10,748 nucleotides of DNA from an uncultured Burkholderiales bacterium (GTDB lineage Bacteria; Pseudomonadota; Gammaproteobacteria; Burkholderiales; Burkholderiaceae_D), in contig CALMOR010000099.1 of assembly GCA_937872165.1 (NCBI GenBank), positions 1 to 10,748 of the forward strand, read 5' to 3'. The notes beneath the pieces were generated by a model, which saw only the letters and a list, made by a program, of their open reading frames with translations, had not been told where the DNA came from and did not search any database. Below, piece after piece: positions 1 to 6,276 of this stretch (its first letter is position 1; each line of letters begins with the position of its first letter). Both the position numbers and the translations under genes were made by a program.

Positions 1-2
1 GC

Positions 3-149
3 AGGGTCGACGCGACCGCGGCGAGCGGCTTCACGGCGAAGGCCGATGCGACGGGCCTCGCCGCGGGCACCGGCTGCTTCTATCGCTTCGTCGACTCGAC
101 CGGCAAGGCGTACCCGACCGGGACGGCCCGCACATGCCGCGCTACATGA
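3..149 (+). CDS. 3' end of an unidentified gene with an FN3/PhoD-N-like C-terminus (partial)
   Basis: An open frame enters from the left edge and ends at TGA 147-149, giving 48 visible residues. The tail reads TGLAAGTGCFYRF, then a Gly/Thr-rich strand, ending TARTCRAT. The pattern 'tGL.pGT.yyYRf ... G.artc' resembles the last strands of fibronectin-III-like domains, for example the N-terminal domain of PhoD-type or purple acid phosphatases. Here it lies at the extreme C-terminus, so the gene may be an extracytoplasmic protein ending in such a domain, or a truncated remnant. Two cysteines could form a disulfide, which fits an exported protein. The gene converges on the response-regulator gene and overlaps its end by 8 bp. 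The sequence shows the frame and motif; the family assignment is an inference from a short stretch, and the function is unknown. Confidence 0.5.
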   Translation, partial: RVDATAASGFTAKADATGLAAGTGCFYRFVDSTGKAYPTGTARTCRAT

Positions 150-765
150 TCAGTAGCGACGTCATCGCGTAGTAGCTCAGGTCCGCGTTCGAGCGCAGGC
201 GCATCTTGTCGAGGATGCGGGACCGATGGGTCGTCACCGTGTTGACCGACAGGCAATAGCGTTCGGCGATCTGGGCCGACGTGAGCCCCGCCGCGAACTC
301 GAGGAAGATCTCGAATTCGCGTGGACTCAGATGCTCGTGAGCATCCCTCCGGCCCGATCGTCGGCCGGTCGACGGCGGGGCGTCCTGGAAGTGGGTCGCG
401 CCCGCGAGCACCCGGCGCGTCGCGCGGACGATCTCGTCGGCCGGCGCCCCCTTGACGAGGTAGCCGCGCGCGCCGGCCGTTCTCGCCATCTCCGCGTAAC
501 GCTCGGCCGGGTGAGCCGTCAGCGCGATCACCGGCATCCGCGGACGGAGACGCGTCATGCGGCAGAGCACATCGAGCCCGCCGCGATCCGGCAGCGTCAG
601 GTCGAGCACGACGCCGTCGAAGGCACGGACGCGCACCGATCGCCGCGGGGCCGCGCGGGTCTGCGCTTCGCCCGCGACTACGTGGTCGTCGCACGACGCG
701 AAGATCGTCTTCAGTCCCTTGCGGACGACCATGCGGTCGTCCACCACGAGCAGCGCGCGCCCCAT
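142..765 (-). CDS. NarL/FixJ-type response regulator (REC + LuxR HTH), orphan
   Basis: The 207-aa protein has the two-domain layout of NarL/FixJ regulators: a receiver domain (about 3-120) that takes phosphate from a sensor kinase, and a DNA-binding LuxR-type HTH (about 146-200). Visible receiver residues are the acidic pair D9/D10, phosphoacceptor D55 (in VVLDLTLPD), T83 (IALTAHP) and K105 (YLVKG), so phosphorylation chemistry looks intact. The HTH carries LSPREFEIF and SVNTVTTHRSRI, typical of the family. The alpha-2 region (about 36-48) is unusually arginine-rich. The ATG lies 6 bp after the stop of the oxidoreductase gene and no clear Shine-Dalgarno precedes it, so translational coupling is likely. 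No histidine kinase gene is present in the window; the partner and targets are unknown. Confidence 0.88.
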   Translation of the reverse strand: MGRALLVVDDRMVVRKGLKTIFASCDDHVVAGEAQTRAAPRRSVRVRAFDGVVLDLTLPDRGGLDVLCRMTRLRPRMPVIALTAHPAERYAEMARTAGARGYLVKGAPADEIVRATRRVLAGATHFQDAPPSTGRRSGRRDAHEHLSPREFEIFLEFAAGLTSAQIAERYCLSVNTVTTHRSRILDKMRLRSNADLSYYAMTSLLIM

Positions 766-771
766 CGGCGT

Positions 772-1410
772 TCAGTAGGCCAGCGTCGGTGTCCTGCGGA
801 CCCACGCGTCGTCGTTCGCCTGCTCGAGGAGGAAGAACGCCACGTCGGCGCGCGAGATGCGCGTGCCGCCGGGCGGCCGCAGCCGCGGCGAGACGCGGAA
901 CGTGCGCGTGAGCGGCCGGTCGGTCAACCGCGTCGGCCGGACCAGCGTCCACGCGAGCGTCGACGTGCCGATGATCCGCTCCGCCTCCGACATGTCGTCG
1001 TAGCTCTTCTGCAGGTACAGCGGCTTCAGCAGATGCCGATAGGCCCAGGCTTCGGCCGGATCGTCCTCGACGCCGGCCGACGTCACGAAGGCGAGGCGGC
1101 TCACGCCCGCCTCGTTCATCGCCTCGACCAGGACGGACGCGCTCCGTGAATACAGGTCGGTCGCCTTCTCGCCGAACCACGCGGGCCGGAAGCCGAGCGT
1201 GGAGATCACCAGGTCGCAGCCTTCGACGACGCGACGCGAGCCGTCGGCCGAGCCGAGCTCGCACGTCACGGTCTCGACGCGCGTGTCGGAGGCCGCGGCA
1301 TGATCCCTCGGGCCCCTCGTCAGTGCCCGGACGCGATCGCCTCGCGCGAGCGCCTGGGCGACGACCTGCCTGCCGGTCGCTCCGGTCGATCCGAGCAGTG
1401 CGATCTTCAT
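772..1410 (-). CDS. NAD(P)-binding oxidoreductase, atypical SDR (NmrA/BLVRB-like)
   Basis: The 212-aa protein is a single Rossmann-fold domain. The N-terminal dinucleotide-binding loop is GSTGATG (7-13), followed by a basic stretch after beta-2 (ALTRG) that would favour NADP. Further family marks are DLVISTLG, LAFVTSAGVE and the TLVRPTRLTD segment typical of the NAD(P)H-binding atypical SDR group that includes biliverdin reductase B-like and YwnB-like proteins. These lack a strict YxxxK catalytic pair, and the substrate cannot be read from sequence. The start is supported by GAGGTGA at 1417-1423, 6 nt before the ATG. It is the first gene of a two-gene unit with the response regulator and is transcribed away from the TetR gene, whose likely operator sits in its promoter. 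Control by that repressor is inferred. Confidence 0.88.
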   Translation of the reverse strand: MKIALLGSTGATGRQVVAQALARGDRVRALTRGPRDHAAASDTRVETVTCELGSADGSRRVVEGCDLVISTLGFRPAWFGEKATDLYSRSASVLVEAMNEAGVSRLAFVTSAGVEDDPAEAWAYRHLLKPLYLQKSYDDMSEAERIIGTSTLAWTLVRPTRLTDRPLTRTFRVSPRLRPPGGTRISRADVAFFLLEQANDDAWVRRTPTLAY

Positions 1411-1484
1411 CGTGCGTCACCTCGTGTGGTCAAGCCCGCGTCCGGATGTCACTATCCGTCGTGCCGGCATTCGCCCAGCAGCGA

Positions 1485-1512
1485 AGTTTACTAAACCGTT
1501 TAGTATTGTCAA
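1485..1512 (-). promoter_or_regulatory. Sigma70-like promoter for the oxidoreductase/response-regulator operon
   Basis: Reading the minus strand, a perfect -35 TTGACA (1512-1507) is followed after 16 bp by TAAACT (1490-1485; 4 of 6 matches to TATAAT). The predicted transcript would start near 1478 and carry a leader of about 68 nt before the ATG at 1410. The spacer is almost entirely filled by a 17-bp palindrome, so a bound repressor would block RNA polymerase directly. Confidence 0.6.
1489..1505. promoter_or_regulatory. 17-bp perfect palindrome, probable TetR-family operator
   Basis: TACTAAAC-C-GTTTAGTA is a perfect inverted repeat with 8-bp arms around one central base. It is AT-rich in a GC-rich region and lies between the divergent oxidoreductase and TetR genes, ending 16 bp before the TetR ATG. 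TetR-family repressors commonly bind such short palindromes in the gap beside their own gene. It overlaps the -35/-10 spacer of the leftward promoter and probably also the start region of the tetR transcript, so one site could control both directions. Confidence 0.75.
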
Positions 1513-1521
1513 ACGACAGAG

Positions 1522-2181
1522 ATGAAAACCGTCCCCGCGCGTGGCAGGCAGACCCGGCGATCCGTCGGCCCCGAAGCGCTGTCCGGCAGCAGTCCGGCGA
1601 AGCGCGCGCAAATCCTCGAAGGCGCGTGGAAGGTCTTCGTCGAAATCGGTCTGTCGGGGGCGAGCGTCGATCGATTGGCCGAGGAGGCAGGGGTCTCCAA
1701 GCCGACGCTCTACAAGTATTTCGAAAGCAAGGAGGCCATCTTCCTGACGCTGATCACCGAGCACGTCCGCTCGGTGGAGGGCGGCCGCTTCACGCTGAAG
1801 GCGTCGATGGGACCGCCCGAGACGTTGCTGAAGGAGCTCGGCATCGGCTTCCTGACGGCCCTGATGCAGCAACGCACGCTCGACGCCTTCCGCCTGCTGG
1901 TCTCCGAGACGCCGCGCTTCCCCGACCTCGGCCCGGCCTTCGAGGCGGCCGGGCCCGCTCGCGGCCAGAAGGCGCTCGTCGCCTATCTCGACGAGCTCGA
2001 CCGGACCGGCGTCCTCGCGATCGACGACACGACGCTGGCCGGCCAGCAGTTCCTGGCGTTGTGCGAGGGCGGCCTGCTGCGCCGGGCGCATACGCGCGGC
2101 GAGCGACCGAGCCGCGCCCGGATCGAGCGCATCGTGGCGTCGGCCGTCGAGGTCTTCCTGCGCGGCTACGCGGCTTTCTGA
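1522..2181 (+). CDS. TetR/AcrR-family transcriptional repressor
   Basis: The 219-aa protein has the usual TetR layout. An N-terminal HTH domain (about 27-75) contains RAQILEGAWKVFVEIG, SVDRLAEEAGVSKPTLYKYF and KEAIF; the remaining helical part (about 85-219) should bind a ligand and form the dimer. The first 26 residues are a basic, probably flexible extension. The ATG at 1522 is the only start before the HTH, yet no Shine-Dalgarno is well placed, so the mRNA may be nearly leaderless. The gene is divergent from the oxidoreductase/response-regulator pair, with a perfect palindrome between them, so local control and self-control are the likely roles. Its 3' end overlaps the ABC exporter gene tail to tail by 16 bp. 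The ligand cannot be predicted. Confidence 0.9.
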   Translation: MKTVPARGRQTRRSVGPEALSGSSPAKRAQILEGAWKVFVEIGLSGASVDRLAEEAGVSKPTLYKYFESKEAIFLTLITEHVRSVEGGRFTLKASMGPPETLLKELGIGFLTALMQQRTLDAFRLLVSETPRFPDLGPAFEAAGPARGQKALVAYLDELDRTGVLAIDDTTLAGQQFLALCEGGLLRRAHTRGERPSRARIERIVASAVEVFLRGYAAF

Positions 2182-4253
2182 CGGTCGCCCGCGCCGATGT
2201 CGACGATGCGATCGACGCGTCGCACGGTGTCCGGCCGATGGCTGACGATCAGCACGCCGAGGCCGAGCTTCACCAGCCGGTCGGTGATCTCGTATTCGCG
2301 ATCGAGGTCGAGCTGGTCGAAGGCCTCGTCGAGGAACAGGATCTCCGGTTGACGATAGAGCGCGCGGGCCAGCAGCAGGCGCTGCTTCTGGCCGCCCGAC
2401 AACGCGACGCCGAGGCTGCCGACGATGGTGTTGTACTGCATCGGCATCGCCATGATGTCGAGGTCGAGGCCGGCGACCCGCGCGCATTCGCGCGCTCGCG
2501 CGGCGTCGTGCGTGGGGTCGAAGAAGCTGATGTTGTCCTCGATCGTCCCGATGAAGAGCTGGTCGTCCTGCATGACGACGCCGATGCGGCTGCGATAGCT
2601 GCCGAGGTCGAGCTCCTTCAGGTCGTGACCGCCGACGTTGAGCGTGCCTTCGGTGGGTGGCAGCAGGCCGGTGAGGACCTTGATCAGCGTCGTCTTGCCG
2701 CAGCCCGACGGTCCGACCAGCGCCACCGTCTCGCCGACGCGGACCTCGAGGTCGACGTGGCGGAACGTGAAGCCTTCGCTGCCGTACGAGAAGCCGACGC
2801 CGTCGGCGCGGACGACGAGCGGCAGGTCGCGGCTCGCGGTGCGCAGCGCGCCGATCGCCTCGGGTTCGGTCAGCGCGATGTCCGCGATGCGTTCGGCGTG
2901 CAGGTCGAGCATGCGGAACTCGATGACCTTGTCGATCAGCAGGTTGATGCGGTTGAGGAACAGCAGCTTGAACGTCAGGAACGCGAACAGCATGCCGACC
3001 GTCAGCTCGCCGCGCATCACGGTGAAGGCACCGAGCCAGATCACCGCGACGTTCTCGAGGCCGAAGATGACGCCGTTGGCCGCGCGATGGACGATCGCGA
3101 TCTGTTGGACGCGGACGCCGGCGTTGACATGATCGACGACCAGGTTCTGGTAGCCCGAGCGCCGCTCCTGCTCGCGCATGTTGAGCTTGATCGCCATCAT
3201 CCCGCGCAAGGTCTCGATGAAGTGGGAACCGGACTTCGCTTCGTGCGCGAGCTGCTCGTCGGTGGCGCGGCGTTGCGGGTAGTAGACCAGCCAGCGGGCG
3301 AAGCCGTAGAGCACCGCCGCGGCCAGCACGACCGCCGTCAGGTTCACGCTGTAGAAGAACATCACGAGCAGGGTCAGCAGCACCATCAACCCGTCGACGA
3401 TCGCCTCGACGAAGGTCGTCGTCAGCGTGCGCTGGATCGCGTCGACGCTGCGAAAGCGCGAGATGACGTCGCCGATGTTGCGCTTCTCGAACCACGACAA
3501 CGGCAGACGGATCAACTGCGAGAAGAGGTCCGCCAGCATCCGCATGTTGATCTGCGTCGACAGGTAGACGCCGACCCACGCGCGTAGCCCGGTGACGGCC
3601 GCCTGGATCACGACCAGCGTCGCGAACGCGACGCCGAGCACGGTCAGGAAGTCCTCGTCGCGGCCCACCAGCACGCGATCGATGACGAGCTGCAGGAAGA
3701 ACGGCGTCGCGATCGCGAACACCTCGAGCGCGAGCGACAGCAGGAAGATCTGAGCGATCGTCGACTTGTAGCCCGACGCGGCCGACAGCAGTTGCCACGA
3801 GCTGATGCGCTCGCGCTCCTCGACCTTGCGGAAGCCCGGCGTGGGCAGCATTTCCATCGCGACGCCGGTGAAGTGACGCGACGTGTCGTGACGGTTGAGC
3901 ACACGCTTGCCGCGCGCGGGATCGTGGACCGTGATGGTCTGGCGCGAGCCGCTGCCGGCGACCTTCGTCAGCACGACGAAGTGGTTCATGTCCCAGTGCA
4001 AGATGGCCGGCAGCTTGACCTTGTCGAGCGCGTCGATCGAGACCTGCACGCCGCGCGCCGACATCTTCATCGTCTCGGCGATCTGCGCGATCGTCTTCAG
4101 CGTCGTGCCCTTCATCGACACGGACATCCGCTGGCGCATCGCGACGAGGTCGGTCAGGAAGCCGTGATAGGTGGCGATCATCGCGACGCAGGCGATGCCG
4201 CACTCGGGCGCTTCGGACTGCAGGATGACGGGGACGCGACGACCGAAGATCAT
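2166..4253 (-). CDS. Peptidase-containing ABC exporter (C39, CvaB/bacteriocin type)
   Basis: The 695-aa inner-membrane transporter combines processing and export of double-glycine leader peptides. The N-terminal C39 cysteine peptidase domain (about 5-135) keeps all expected catalytic residues: Q12, C18 (in EAPECGIAC), H91 (DMNHFVVL) and D111 (VHDPARG). A hydrophobic transmembrane domain follows (about 155-435), then the ATPase domain with Walker A GPSGCGKTT (514-522), signature LSGGQ (618-622), Walker B ILFLDE (638-643) and H-loop H672. Length and order match CvaB-like exporters. The ATG is fixed by its ATGA overlap with the upstream adaptor gene. Maturation of a class II microcin-like or other GG-leader peptide is known for the family; no such peptide gene was found here. 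The 3' end overlaps tetR by 16 bp, convergently. Confidence 0.93.
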   Translation of the reverse strand: MIFGRRVPVILQSEAPECGIACVAMIATYHGFLTDLVAMRQRMSVSMKGTTLKTIAQIAETMKMSARGVQVSIDALDKVKLPAILHWDMNHFVVLTKVAGSGSRQTITVHDPARGKRVLNRHDTSRHFTGVAMEMLPTPGFRKVEERERISSWQLLSAASGYKSTIAQIFLLSLALEVFAIATPFFLQLVIDRVLVGRDEDFLTVLGVAFATLVVIQAAVTGLRAWVGVYLSTQINMRMLADLFSQLIRLPLSWFEKRNIGDVISRFRSVDAIQRTLTTTFVEAIVDGLMVLLTLLVMFFYSVNLTAVVLAAAVLYGFARWLVYYPQRRATDEQLAHEAKSGSHFIETLRGMMAIKLNMREQERRSGYQNLVVDHVNAGVRVQQIAIVHRAANGVIFGLENVAVIWLGAFTVMRGELTVGMLFAFLTFKLLFLNRINLLIDKVIEFRMLDLHAERIADIALTEPEAIGALRTASRDLPLVVRADGVGFSYGSEGFTFRHVDLEVRVGETVALVGPSGCGKTTLIKVLTGLLPPTEGTLNVGGHDLKELDLGSYRSRIGVVMQDDQLFIGTIEDNISFFDPTHDAARARECARVAGLDLDIMAMPMQYNTIVGSLGVALSGGQKQRLLLARALYRQPEILFLDEAFDQLDLDREYEITDRLVKLGLGVLIVSHRPDTVRRVDRIVDIGAGDRQKAA

Positions 4254-5551
4254 GAAGCTCCGGACGGCGATGCCGGATCGGCGGCGCCGATGCGCCGACG
4301 CAACTGCAGGACGGGCTGGAACAGCCACTCGAGCAACGAGCGTCGCTCCATCAGCAGGTCGGCGCTGACGACCATGCCGGCCCGCAACGGGAAGGCGCCG
4401 TCGGCCGACGGAACGTCCTGGCGCTCCAGATCGACCACGATGCGATACACCGGTTCGCGGACCGACAACGGACCGACCGACTCGCCCTGGGTCCAGACGG
4501 TCTTGCCGACGTTGTCGACCTTGCCGGCGTACTGGCCGAAGCGTTCGTAAGGGAAGGCCTCGTAGCGCATCGACACGGACTGGCCCGGCCTGACGAAGCC
4601 GATCGCCCGCGTCGGCACCAGCAGCTCCGCGTGCAGCGGGCTGTCCTTCGGCAGCACGGTCGCGAACTTCAGGTCGGCGGCGACGGTCTGGCCGCGAGCG
4701 GGCCCGATGTTCGTGACGGTGCCGTCGATCGGCGCGGTGACGATCATGTCGCGCTTGACGTCGCGGTCGTGCTTGCCGCGCTCGTCGGCGATCGACTGGT
4801 TGGTGCCGCTGATCTTCTGGTCGATCTGCTGGACCTGCGCCTCGCCGCGCAGCCGCAGCTGCGGCAGGTCGGCCTGCGCGGTCTGCAGATCCTTGACCTG
4901 CGTCGCGCGCTGCCGCTGCAACACCTGCAGGCGGATCTCCTGGTCCTTCACCTCCTTCTGGTACTGCAGCACGTAGAACTCGGATGCGTAGTCCTTGGCC
5001 CTCAGTTCGTTCCACTTGTCCAGCAGCTGGCGCGACTGCCCGAGCCGCTCGGTCTGCAACCGGATCTCGATGTCGGCCTGCCTGAGCTCGGTCTGAAGGT
5101 TGACGATGCGATTCTTCAGTTGCTCCGTTTCCTGGAGTCCGAGGCGCTGGGTCTGGTCGCGCTGCTCGGCCAGCAGCGTGACCTGGCGGCCGAGCTCGCC
5201 GAGCACCGCCTCGACGCCGCTCGCATCGTTGGTGCCCGAACGATCGACCGCGAGCCGCGCCATCGGTGCGCCGGCCGCGACCGTGTCGCCTTCCTTGACG
5301 AGCACCTCGGTCACCGTACCGGCGTCCGGCATGCGCACGTCGGCCGCGCCCATTGCGCTCGACAGATAGCCCTGGACCCGTTCGCGTCGCGTGTACTGAC
5401 CCCAGATCGCGACCGCGACCGCGAGGGCCGCGACGGCGCAGGCCGTCGCGGTGAACACCCACATGCGCACGGGCTGCGCGATGCTCGCCTCGCCGAGAAA
5501 TTTCTCGCGCTGCGCATCGATGGCTTCCTTGCGAAACAGCGAACGGGGCAT
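4250..5551 (-). CDS. HlyD/CvaA-type membrane-fusion (periplasmic adaptor) protein
   Basis: The 433-aa adaptor would link the ABC exporter to an outer-membrane channel. It has a short cytoplasmic N-terminus, one membrane segment (about 30-50, WVFTATACAVAALAVAVAIW), a lipoyl/barrel-sandwich half (about 67-103, with PDAGTVTEVLVKEGDTV), a long coiled coil (about 112-262, rich in Gln, Leu and Glu), the second lipoyl half (APIDGTVTNI, about 273-282), a beta-barrel region and the C-terminal RRSLLEWLFQPV that marks CvaA/MchE-like adaptors. The ATG at 5551 is chosen because MPRSLFRKEA begins in family style; no Shine-Dalgarno is visible. An in-frame GTG at 5641 would only add an Arg-rich tail. The stop overlaps the exporter ATG (ATGA), so the two form one operon. 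A TolC-like partner must lie elsewhere. Confidence 0.92.
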   Translation of the reverse strand: MPRSLFRKEAIDAQREKFLGEASIAQPVRMWVFTATACAVAALAVAVAIWGQYTRRERVQGYLSSAMGAADVRMPDAGTVTEVLVKEGDTVAAGAPMARLAVDRSGTNDASGVEAVLGELGRQVTLLAEQRDQTQRLGLQETEQLKNRIVNLQTELRQADIEIRLQTERLGQSRQLLDKWNELRAKDYASEFYVLQYQKEVKDQEIRLQVLQRQRATQVKDLQTAQADLPQLRLRGEAQVQQIDQKISGTNQSIADERGKHDRDVKRDMIVTAPIDGTVTNIGPARGQTVAADLKFATVLPKDSPLHAELLVPTRAIGFVRPGQSVSMRYEAFPYERFGQYAGKVDNVGKTVWTQGESVGPLSVREPVYRIVVDLERQDVPSADGAFPLRAGMVVSADLLMERRSLLEWLFQPVLQLRRRIGAADPASPSGAS

Positions 5552-5952
5552 GGCCGGTCGGAACGGGTCGACGGACGACCGTCGAGGACGACTGTGCGAC
5601 CCGAAGCGGTCGCTACAGCCTGCGCATGGTAGCCGAGGCACCGATCGATGCAGGACGGCCCCGGGACGCCGTCTCCGCGCAGCAACAGAACGAGACGAGG
5701 TTTCGGCGCCGACGGCGGTTTCCTGAGCCTATCGCGTCGTCACGGCCTCGATCGCGTGCCCGCCGCCGCTGCGCGAACGAGGCACGTCGTGTTGAACGCA
5801 ATGACTTTTCGGCGCGCCTGTCGGAAATCTTCCGACAGGCCTCGTCCGGCGGGCCCGCGCGACGGAAGGCGGTGCGCCACTGTTGCAGGATGTTTCGCGT
5901 CGGCACACTGCATCCATTCCAAACGAGTCACCCGATCGACCGGAGCGCCCTC
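5552..5952. other. 401-bp divergent intergenic region between the hlyD-like gene and flhD
   Basis: No convincing gene is seen on either strand. The gap must hold the promoters of the leftward exporter operon and the rightward flhDC operon. Visible elements are a 25-bp inverted repeat (5816-5840), a short AT-richer stretch just before it (about 5788-5810) and a Shine-Dalgarno GGAG (5942-5945) for flhD. No -35/-10 pair stood out clearly for either direction. The unusual length fits flhDC, whose promoters are known to integrate many regulators. Confidence 0.6.
5816..5840. repeat. Perfect 11-bp inverted repeat upstream of flhDC
   Basis: GCCTGTCGGAA-ATC-TTCCGACAGGC has 11 complementary bases per arm and a 3-nt centre. 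It lies 112 bp before the flhD ATG and is the strongest dyad in the divergent gap. It has no T-tract, so it does not look like a terminator. It may be an operator for a regulator of flhDC or of the exporter operon, or, if transcribed, a leader hairpin. The GGAA/TTCC core is of a type often seen in IclR-family sites, but this link is only a suggestion. Confidence 0.6.
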
Positions 5953-6276
5953 ATGAAATTCGAAGCCCTGCTGTCCGAAGTCCGCGAAGCCAACCTCTCG
6001 TACCTGATGCTGGCGCGTCAGATGATCGTCGAAGACAGGGCGGAAGCCAGCTTCCGGCTCGGCATCGACACGGAGCTCGCCGACATGATCGCATCGCTGT
6101 CGTCGGGCCAGCTCCTGAAGATCGCTTCGTCGAACATGCTGATGTGCCGTTTCCGCTTCGACGATCGTACCGTATGGAATCTCATCACGAGCCACTCGAA
6201 GGATCGCGAGACCGGCATGGCCAGCGTCCACGCGGCCATCCTGCTCGGCTCGCGCGAGCTGGAGACGATGCAATGA
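5953..6276 (+). CDS. flhD: Flagellar master transcriptional activator subunit FlhD
   Basis: The 107-aa protein is a full-length FlhD. Family-typical segments are EVREANLSYLMLARQM (10-24), RAEASFRLGI (29-38), LADMIASLSSGQLLKIAS (42-59) and MLMCRFRFDD (62-71), with Cys65 at the position of the intersubunit disulfide known in E. coli FlhD. FlhD joins FlhC as FlhD4C2, which activates sigma70-dependent class II flagellar promoters. The frame is open far upstream, but the true ATG at 5953 has GGAG 7 nt before it (5942-5945) and begins at the conserved N-terminus. The stop overlaps the flhC start (ATGA), ensuring balanced synthesis. Regulation probably acts through the long upstream gap with its 25-bp inverted repeat. 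Confidence 0.96.
   Translation: MKFEALLSEVREANLSYLMLARQMIVEDRAEASFRLGIDTELADMIASLSSGQLLKIASSNMLMCRFRFDDRTVWNLITSHSKDRETGMASVHAAILLGSRELETMQ

Noticed and set aside
226..1149. Long open frame on the plus strand across the response regulator and oxidoreductase genes
   Set aside because: Arg/His/Asp-rich composition typical of antisense frames in GC-rich DNA; the minus-strand genes show clear family motifs.
1417..4203. Very long minus-strand frame through the exporter and tetR regions, and the matching plus-strand frame 1146-3587
   Set aside because: Low-complexity Arg/Asp-rich translation in the shadow of the exporter and tetR genes, without any domain.
5552..5641. GTG start at 5641 extending the adaptor N-terminus by 30 residues
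   Set aside because: The extension is Arg/Ser/Pro-rich and unlike family N-termini; MPRSLFRKEA from 5551 fits better.
5818..5838. Lux-box reading of CTGT...ACAG in the inverted repeat
   Set aside because: There are 13 bp between CTGT and ACAG instead of the 8 bp of the V. fischeri lux box, so the geometry is wrong.
5816..5840. Terminator for a rightward or leftward transcript
   Set aside because: No T-tract on either side and no gene ends next to it.
5818..5853. LSEIFRQASSGG, resembling a double-glycine leader, which would be a candidate exporter substrate
   Set aside because: Only LS and GG match; the E(-8), L(-7) and I(-4) positions do not. There is no nearby start with a ribosome site, the frame runs into flhD, and the bases are explained by the inverted repeat.
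5626..5952. Upstream in-frame extension of flhD to an ATG at 5626
   Set aside because: Family-length FlhD starts at 5953 with its own GGAG site; the extension is Arg-rich and covers the inverted repeat.
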